DNA of 33,367 bases. Source: Campylobacteraceae bacterium. GTDB lineage: Bacteria > Campylobacterota > Campylobacteria > Campylobacterales > Sulfurovaceae. The translations under genes were made by a program, and so were the position numbers. Of the stretch, positions 25,814 through 33,367 are shown in pieces (positions within the stretch are counted from its first letter, which is position 1; each line of letters opens with the position of its first letter). Below the pieces are notes generated by a model that did not search any database, was not told the DNA's origin, and saw only the letters and a list, made by a program, of their open reading frames with translations. The stretch is taken from assembly GCA_027055805.1 (NCBI GenBank), contig JALUMR010000082.1:1-33367 (forward strand), in the 5' to 3' direction.

Positions 25814-26923
25814 TTAATCAAAAAGGTTATTGAAAAACTCTTTAACCTTTTTCTGTTCCTTCTCTCCTATGCCCAACTCTTCAAGTTGCTCTTTATGTTT
25901 CTCTATGGCTTTGTTTAGTTCTCTTTGGATATATTTTGAAGAGTCTATGCTAATTTCAGGGTCAGAGATATTACCTACTATTTTGCCACCTACATCTTTG
26001 TCTTTAACCTCTATGATATAGTGTGCATCTATAAGGTTTTTGTTCATCTCTATAGAGGCTGGTGCAACATTTATAAGCGTTTTACTGTTCTTAGCTATAA
26101 AGTTAAAATCAATATGCTCTTTTTTTATGGTAGCAGTAAGATTACTCTCTTTAAATTTCTCTTTGGTGAGGTCAAGACCGTTAAAGTTTTTGACCAATTC
26201 TATAAAGTCGTTGGGTAAGAGTTGTGCATCGAGCAATGTAGAAGTAAGAACCCCTCTTTTTTCGACTAAATTATACGCACCTTCACCTATAACCGATGCT
26301 TTAAAAACAGATGGGTAGTGAAGCATGGTCATGATTTTCTCTATTGAGAGTCTATCCATATGTAGGTTAAACTGTTCGTTGTTTAGCTGAAACTCTAGCT
26401 CCCCATCTAACTCTTCTGTCTTTCCTGTAATAAGTGTCTCATTCCCCTCTTGTTTTACTTCACCTCTTAAAAACATAGAACCATAGAGCTTCTGTTTGGT
26501 TATAGGTTGTAGTTTGCTTAGGTCACTTATGTTTACGTCGTAAGCCATTTCAAGCTCTTTGTTTGAAACACTATAGCTCCCCACAGCATGACCCACTGCA
26601 TTGACTGGCTCTTTTAGCTCTATATCTTTGTACTTAAAATCTTTAAGTGCTAGTTGGTAGTTGAGGTTAAAACTTTGCATAAGCAGTGAGTAACTTCCCT
26701 CTACATTTATGGTAGAGGTTTCATTATAAAGTAGGGTAGCCTTTATCTTATTTAAGTCAAGAGTAAAGTTTTCAATAACAACATGTTCCCCCTCATGGAG
26801 TAGCTCTTTGTTTATAAAGCTCTCTAACTTTGGCTTGGCTAAGGCATTTCCTTTGTCATTAAAGAGTAAAAATGAGATGACTATAACGACAAGAAGTAGA
26901 AGAAGATAGAAGTTCGTTTTCAT
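25814..26923 (-). CDS. AsmA-like membrane-anchored periplasmic protein
   Basis: The 369-residue product has one N-terminal membrane helix (YLLLLLVVIVISFLLF, residues ~6-21) and then a long stretch of alternating hydrophobic and polar residues, as in the beta-rich groove of AsmA and related lipid-handling proteins. Near the C-terminus, GKIVGNISDPEISID resembles the closing motif seen in AsmA/DUF748-type proteins, followed by a charged helix (IQRELNKAIEKHKEQLEEL). The family call is by eye and tentative. It probably sits in the inner membrane facing the periplasm. It diverges from the cas operon, 208 bases away from the cas6 start used here. Confidence 0.55.
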   Translation of the reverse strand: MKTNFYLLLLLVVIVISFLLFNDKGNALAKPKLESFINKELLHEGEHVVIENFTLDLNKIKATLLYNETSTINVEGSYSLLMQSFNLNYQLALKDFKYKDIELKEPVNAVGHAVGSYSVSNKELEMAYDVNISDLSKLQPITKQKLYGSMFLRGEVKQEGNETLITGKTEELDGELEFQLNNEQFNLHMDRLSIEKIMTMLHYPSVFKASVIGEGAYNLVEKRGVLTSTLLDAQLLPNDFIELVKNFNGLDLTKEKFKESNLTATIKKEHIDFNFIAKNSKTLINVAPASIEMNKNLIDAHYIIEVKDKDVGGKIVGNISDPEISIDSSKYIQRELNKAIEKHKEQLEELGIGEKEQKKVKEFFNNLFD

Positions 26924-27020
26924 GGGTTGACCTTTTTTATGTGCTTTTATGCTTGGTATTATAATATAAAAAAATATTGGGTGGTTTTAAATCTTTGTGA
27001 ACTAAGTGTGAATAGTTTAA

Positions 27021-29198
<2,178 letters not shown>

Positions 29199-29206
<8 letters not shown>

Positions 29207-30323
29207 TTTTAAAGAGATGATTAAATGTGATGAGGTAAAAAATTATTTTGTACATGGTTCGATTTTAATTGATGTGGATGGTGCAAGTCTAAATAATTGG
29301 GGTAGTGATGCTACCAATACACAAGGTATGGATAATACATCTGCTGTTAAAAAAGTATTTAAAAATGGAAGAATGTATGCTGTTGTGGCAGGTCAAGCTT
29401 GGAGATATTGGTGGAGAGAATCACTAGGATTAAATGGTTGGAGTTTAAGCCCTATTACAAGAGATAAGAAGATAGCGTTTACCGATGCTAACCCTTTAGA
29501 GTATGCTGATGACGATGTTTTTGGATATATGAGAGCTAGTAAAGATGAGGTCAAAGATGAGGATGGAAACACTGTTTTAAATGGTGGGAAAGGAAAAAAT
29601 AAAGACAAACCTAAAATGGTTGATGTAACTGTAACAAGAGTTAGTCCACTTAAAAATTCTATTTTAACCTCTGTAACTTCAATTGACAAAAAAGGATTAA
29701 ATGAATTCTCTACCATGGCAAGACAAGATGGAGATGCAGTACCTTATGAGAAACAATCTTATTCAACTGTACTAAAAGGTATGTTCTCTTTAGATTTAGA
29801 CCAAATAGGAACATTTACCAAAGTAAACCGTTCAGGATTTAAAAATGTTACAGATATTACTTATGATAAAGTTTTAGAAAATGGTAGTGAGGTAGATGAT
29901 TTAATCAATCCAAATATCAAAAGAGCCAGACTAGAAAACTCCATAAGAAGAACAAGAGTAAAAGATACAATTTTAGCTTTAAAAACTATTGCAGGTGGTG
30001 CAAAAAGAACAACCAATTATGTGAGTGTTAAGCCTGATTTTATTGTCTTGGCAGTTTTAAAAGGTGGTAATAATATCTTTGATAATATTGCAGTAGAAGA
30101 GAGTGGAAGAGCTACTTTATCTATAAAGGCTTTAAAAGAGGCTATTGAAGATAACAAAGAGTATCTACGAAGTGATGTGTATATTGGTAAAGCAAGTGGA
30201 TTTATGGATGATGTGAGTCTGAATATCTTAAAAAGTGAAATAACAGACATTGAAATTCATACAGGAAGTATCAATAAAACGATTGATGCATTTACTAAAA
30301 CTTTAGATACGGTAATAGTATAA
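29199..30323 (+). CDS. cas7: CRISPR backbone subunit Cas7 (Cst2/DevR family)
   Basis: Cas7 subunits polymerise along the crRNA to form the Cascade backbone. The 374-residue product shows the Cst2/DevR pattern: an N-terminal strand GSILIDVDGASLNNWGSD, then VVAGQAWRYWWRESL, SPITRDKKIAFTDANPLEYADDDVFGYM near residues 80-110, and a long C-terminal half. A Lys/Asp/Gly-rich insertion near 115-140 is probably a flexible loop. I start at ATG 29199, since AAGGAG at 29184-29189 is nine bases upstream; in-frame ATGs at 29181, 29190 and 29193 overlap or abut that site. The Cas7 type places the system in subtype I-B (former Tneap) rather than I-E or I-F. Confidence 0.92.
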
Positions 30324-30324
30324 G

Positions 30325-31047
30325 ATGAAACTATATAGAGTACTTATAACAGCACAAACGGCTAGTTTTAGGTATCCAAATTTTATAAGTTCAAATCAAC
30401 TAAGTATCAAAGCTATTCCCTATACAACTATTGCAGGAGTGGTTGCTTCTGCTACAGGGGATGATAAGTTGGTAGATTTTAAATTTTCTTATATTTTTAG
30501 ATACCAATCCTCTTATATAGACTTAGAAACGATTTATAAATTTGAGAAAAAGGGAAATTCGGTTAACAATAAAAATGTAGTTCAGGACCCAACATTTAAA
30601 AGAGAGATACTTTTTGATTGTTATTTGACGCTCTATCTTGAAGATAAGAAGATAGCTAATGCTTTTAAATCTCCTATATTTCAACTTCTTTTAGGTCGAA
30701 GTGGAGATTTAGCTAGAGTAGTGGAAGTAAAAGAGATAGAAGTAATTAAGAGTGATAAAGCTATTTTAAATGGTACGGTAGTTCCTTTTAATGAGTTTAA
30801 AACATCAGGCGAAATATATGCAATGCCTAAATACTTTGATAATAGCAATATTGTAAGAGAGCCAAGAGAAGTACAACCCTTTTTAATTAATGATGGATTG
30901 GGGAGCTTTTTATATGAGCCAAGAGATAAAATAGAGCAATTTGATATGAAAAATTGGAAATTTACAAAATTTGAGAATGAAGTATCAGTAGATGCCTATT
31001 TTGATGAGGAGTTACATAGTTCTATAATATTGAGAAGTTTATGTTAG
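30325..31047 (+). CDS. cas5: CRISPR Cascade subunit Cas5
   Basis: Cas5 caps the 5' handle of the crRNA in Cascade. The 240-residue protein opens with the RAMP-like strand MKLYRVLITAQTASFRYPN, followed by IKAIPYTTIAGVVAS, the glycine-containing alpha-beta block of the family. LLLGRSGDLARV near residues 127-138 is a conserved Cas5 segment of the Tneap/I-B type. It starts one base after the cas7 stop and overlaps cas3 by 7 bases, so it is surely cotranslated with both. Confidence 0.9.
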   Translation: MKLYRVLITAQTASFRYPNFISSNQLSIKAIPYTTIAGVVASATGDDKLVDFKFSYIFRYQSSYIDLETIYKFEKKGNSVNNKNVVQDPTFKREILFDCYLTLYLEDKKIANAFKSPIFQLLLGRSGDLARVVEVKEIEVIKSDKAILNGTVVPFNEFKTSGEIYAMPKYFDNSNIVREPREVQPFLINDGLGSFLYEPRDKIEQFDMKNWKFTKFENEVSVDAYFDEELHSSIILRSLC

Positions 31048-33212
31048 CAAAATCTGATGGATTGAGCTTAGAGGAGCATATCCAAGATTTATTGGATGTT
31101 TCACAAGCTTTTAAAATAGCTTTTCCTGCACTAAAAGAACTTTTTGGAGATGATGAGTTTTGGAATTATCTTGAAAGCTCTATTCTGTTTCATGATATAG
31201 GTAAAACCACTAAAGGTTTTCAAAAGTTAATGAAAGAGGGCAAAAAATATAGATTTCGTCATGAAGTTTTAAGTGCCATTGTAGCCCAAAATTATACAGA
31301 TAATGAGTTGATAATTAATGCTGTTTTATCACATCATAAAAATTTTGAAAAGTTAAAAGAACTTTTGAATGAATATGATAATAATGAGAAATATAATCAA
31401 GATAGATGGATAGCCAAAGAGTTTGAAGCGTTGGATTTTGTGTGGATAGAGCAGTTTTTATTGGAGCATGATATTGAAATTAAGAAGTTAGAGATTAATG
31501 ATTTAAATAAAATAGTCAAAAAGTGGACTTCTCGAAGAGCCAAGAAAAAAATCTCTGAACTTGAAAAATTTCAAAATATATTTCTCTCTGCAACACTCTC
31601 TATTTGTGACCACAATGCTTCAGCAGGTATTAAAAATATTCCTATCATAAAAGAGAATAATTTTAATTTTTTGTATAACACCAAATATGACCCATACCAT
31701 CATCAAACAGCCTCTTGGAATACAAACGGTAATGCTCTTTTAATCGCTCCAACAGGACAAGGTAAAACGGAGAGTAGTTTAGGGTGGTTACAGACTCAAT
31801 TAAACACTAGACAAGGTAGAGCTTTTTATATACTTCCTTTTACGGCTTCTATCAATGCTATGACTAAAAGAGTATCTAGTAAAGATAAAGGTTTTGGTAA
31901 TGAGGCATTAGTAGGTTTACTACATGGAAAAGCTAAATTTTTTATAGATGAGTATTATGAGCGAAAAGATGGACAGAGTCTAAAAGATTTGATTGATATT
32001 AACAAAAAGATTATCAAACCTTTTAAAGTCGTTACTCCTTTTCAAATTTTGAAATGGGCTTTTGGAGTTAAAGGATTTGAAAAAGGTTTTACAGAGTTAG
32101 TAGGGGCTTATCTTATTTTTGATGAGATTCATATTTATGATAGAGAGCTTTTTAGACGCATACTATTTTTTATAGAGTGGTTGATTGATAAGCTAGATGT
32201 AAAAGTTTTTATTATGACAGCTACCATGCCATCATTTATGCAAGAGCATATTAAATCTACTTTGAAAATAGAACAAGAGATTAGACCTAATCAAGAACTA
32301 ATAGATAGTATTCAAAGGCATAAAGTAAAACTGCTTGATTCAACTATGGAGGAGCAGAAAGATTTTATTCAAGATAAAATTAATAATGATAAAACAGTTT
32401 TAGTAGTTTGTAATACAGTTGCAAAAGCCCAAGAGATGTATAAAGACATAAAGTGTTCATCTAAAACACTTCTGCATAGTGGATTTAATGGAAGAGATAG
32501 AACACAAAAAGAGAAATCAATACAATCCGATACTAAACCTCAACTATTGGTTGGAACACAAGCTATTGAGGTAAGTTTAGATATTGATTATGATTTGATA
32601 GTAACTGAACCTGCTCCACTTGATGCTTTACTACAACGGTTTGGGCGAGTTTATAGAGAAAAAGATAGAGTTTTAAAAGAGAGTGATGAGGCTAACTGTT
32701 TTGTTACTACCCAGCTTGAAGATGTGCATAAGTTAATCTATGAAGAGAGTTTGATTGTAAACACATTAGAAGAGTTAAAAGAGATTCAAAATATTGTTAT
32801 TAATGAAGATATTGTACAAAGTCTATTAGATAAAATATATGAACCTTTTGAACTCAATGAAGATAATTTACGAGAACAGTTTAGAGGATATTTAAATAAT
32901 TTATATCCTTTTAATATTTATGAAGAGAGTGAAGAGGAGTTCTTTTCTCAATTTGATGGTATTGAAGTTTTGCCTATTGAGTTAAAAGATGAGTTTATAG
33001 AATTTATAGAAAATAAAGAGTATTTAGAGGCTGAAAAACTCTTTGTTTCTATTAGTAAAAAAAGATATATGGCAAATCAAGATAAGATAACTTTTTTTGA
33101 ATATGAGGGATATAAAAGAGTCTTTCCAGTGATTGCATTAAAATATAGTTGTGATATTGGTTTGACTAATGATGAGGTTGAGAGTATCGAAGATAGAAAT
33201 GATTTTTTATAA
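31041..33212 (+). CDS. cas3: CRISPR helicase-nuclease Cas3 with N-terminal HD domain
   Basis: Cas3 unwinds and degrades DNA marked by Cascade. The 723-residue protein begins with an HD nuclease domain: HIQDLL near residue 13, FHDIGKTTKGFQ with H51-D52, and VLSHHKNFEK near 93. A superfamily 2 helicase follows: Walker A APTGQGKT at 236-243, DEIH at 361-364, TATMP near 393, GTQAIEVSLDIDYD near 512, and QRFGRVYREKD near 535. All nuclease and helicase motifs appear intact, so the enzyme is probably active. The C-terminal ~150 residues are acidic and helical. Its end is followed 33 bases later by an unrecognised gene rather than an obvious cas4 or cas1. Confidence 0.95.
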   Translation: MLAKSDGLSLEEHIQDLLDVSQAFKIAFPALKELFGDDEFWNYLESSILFHDIGKTTKGFQKLMKEGKKYRFRHEVLSAIVAQNYTDNELIINAVLSHHKNFEKLKELLNEYDNNEKYNQDRWIAKEFEALDFVWIEQFLLEHDIEIKKLEINDLNKIVKKWTSRRAKKKISELEKFQNIFLSATLSICDHNASAGIKNIPIIKENNFNFLYNTKYDPYHHQTASWNTNGNALLIAPTGQGKTESSLGWLQTQLNTRQGRAFYILPFTASINAMTKRVSSKDKGFGNEALVGLLHGKAKFFIDEYYERKDGQSLKDLIDINKKIIKPFKVVTPFQILKWAFGVKGFEKGFTELVGAYLIFDEIHIYDRELFRRILFFIEWLIDKLDVKVFIMTATMPSFMQEHIKSTLKIEQEIRPNQELIDSIQRHKVKLLDSTMEEQKDFIQDKINNDKTVLVVCNTVAKAQEMYKDIKCSSKTLLHSGFNGRDRTQKEKSIQSDTKPQLLVGTQAIEVSLDIDYDLIVTEPAPLDALLQRFGRVYREKDRVLKESDEANCFVTTQLEDVHKLIYEESLIVNTLEELKEIQNIVINEDIVQSLLDKIYEPFELNEDNLREQFRGYLNNLYPFNIYEESEEEFFSQFDGIEVLPIELKDEFIEFIENKEYLEAEKLFVSISKKRYMANQDKITFFEYEGYKRVFPVIALKYSCDIGLTNDEVESIEDRNDFL

Positions 33213-33245
33213 ATCAAATCAATATAATATAAAGGATAACAAAAA

Positions 33246-33367
33246 ATGCAAAATATAGATTTTAAAGAAGAATATTCAAAAAAAGTATACAAATTATTTG
33301 AGTTGGGTTATGAATTCTTAACTGAAAACGATGAATTAGATTATAAAAAGTTTGGCTTTAATGAAGA
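33246..33367 (+). CDS. Start of unrecognised gene after cas3, cut by window end
   Basis: ATG at 33246 is preceded by AAAGGA (33232-33237 region) eight to ten bases upstream, and the frame stays open to the window end, giving 40 residues starting MQNIDFKEEYSKKVYKLFEL. They are acidic and Lys-rich, compatible with helices, and contain no motif of Cas4, Cas1 or Cas2 that I can see. The gap to the cas3 stop is only 33 bases, so it is probably part of the cas operon. It may be an accessory gene or an unusual adaptation gene. Confidence 0.7.
   Translation, partial: MQNIDFKEEYSKKVYKLFELGYEFLTENDELDYKKFGFNE

Noticed and set aside
33246-33367. Calling the last partial gene cas4
   Set aside because: Position suggested it, but the 40 visible residues show no Cas4-like N-terminus or cysteine, so the function is left open.

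Overview
The window looks like a chromosomal segment of an AT-rich Campylobacterota (Epsilonproteobacteria) species, probably a free-living relative of Sulfurimonas, Sulfurovum or Arcobacter. The main evidence is gene order. The run tgt / TrkA-like protein / aroB / MscS channel / mtaB / FtsH-like ATPase / bioV matches, from memory, the Helicobacter pylori HP0281-HP0287 order. The run proS / fxsA / hemC resembles the Campylobacter jejuni proS region. A RibBX-type ribB and BioV are also typical of the phylum. Genus and species cannot be decided from the sequence alone.

Layout. (1) 1-482: 5' part of a C5-cytosine DNA methyltransferase on the minus strand, running off the window. (2) 517-1006: a consensus sigma70 promoter and four tRNA genes: Gln(UUG), two identical initiator tRNAs and Gly(UCC). 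(3) 1135-4231: ribB(X), a tiny lipoprotein gene and a YbiT-like ABC-F ATPase. (4) 4266-13278: tgt on the minus strand, diverging from a tightly packed plus-strand operon ending in bioV. (5) 13358-16927: proS, fxsA, a periplasmic thioredoxin-fold protein and hemC. (6) 16934-26923: mostly minus-strand housekeeping and signalling genes: a ClC protein, nadE, a small secreted protein, a PAS-GGDEF-EAL protein, a cyclophilin and an AsmA-like protein. The plus-strand M15 peptidase and pyrF lie among them. (7) 27073-33212: a type I-B-like CRISPR-Cas effector operon, cas6-cas8-cas7-cas5-cas3, with its own promoter. An unrecognised gene follows directly and is cut by the window end. No CRISPR array and no cas1, cas2 or cas4 are visible.

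How the parts fit. The aroB operon mixes shikimate synthesis, tRNA modification (Tgt queuosine, MtaB ms2t6A), membrane safety valves, an FtsH-like ATPase that has lost its protease active site, and the biotin-pathway esterase BioV. The proS group joins tRNA charging to tetrapyrrole synthesis (HemC), with a thiol-disulfide protein inserted. The cas genes overlap by a few bases or are separated by one base, so they probably form one polycistronic unit for crRNA processing (Cas6), Cascade (Cas8, Cas7, Cas5) and target degradation (Cas3).

The points most worth a second look are: the unknown gene after cas3; the FtsH-like pseudoprotease; a ProRS whose editing domain is replaced by a four-cysteine element; an unusual ClC with changed coupling positions; a 22-nt inverted repeat bracketing one initiator tRNA gene; and a hairpin that hides the ribosome binding site of the M15 peptidase gene.
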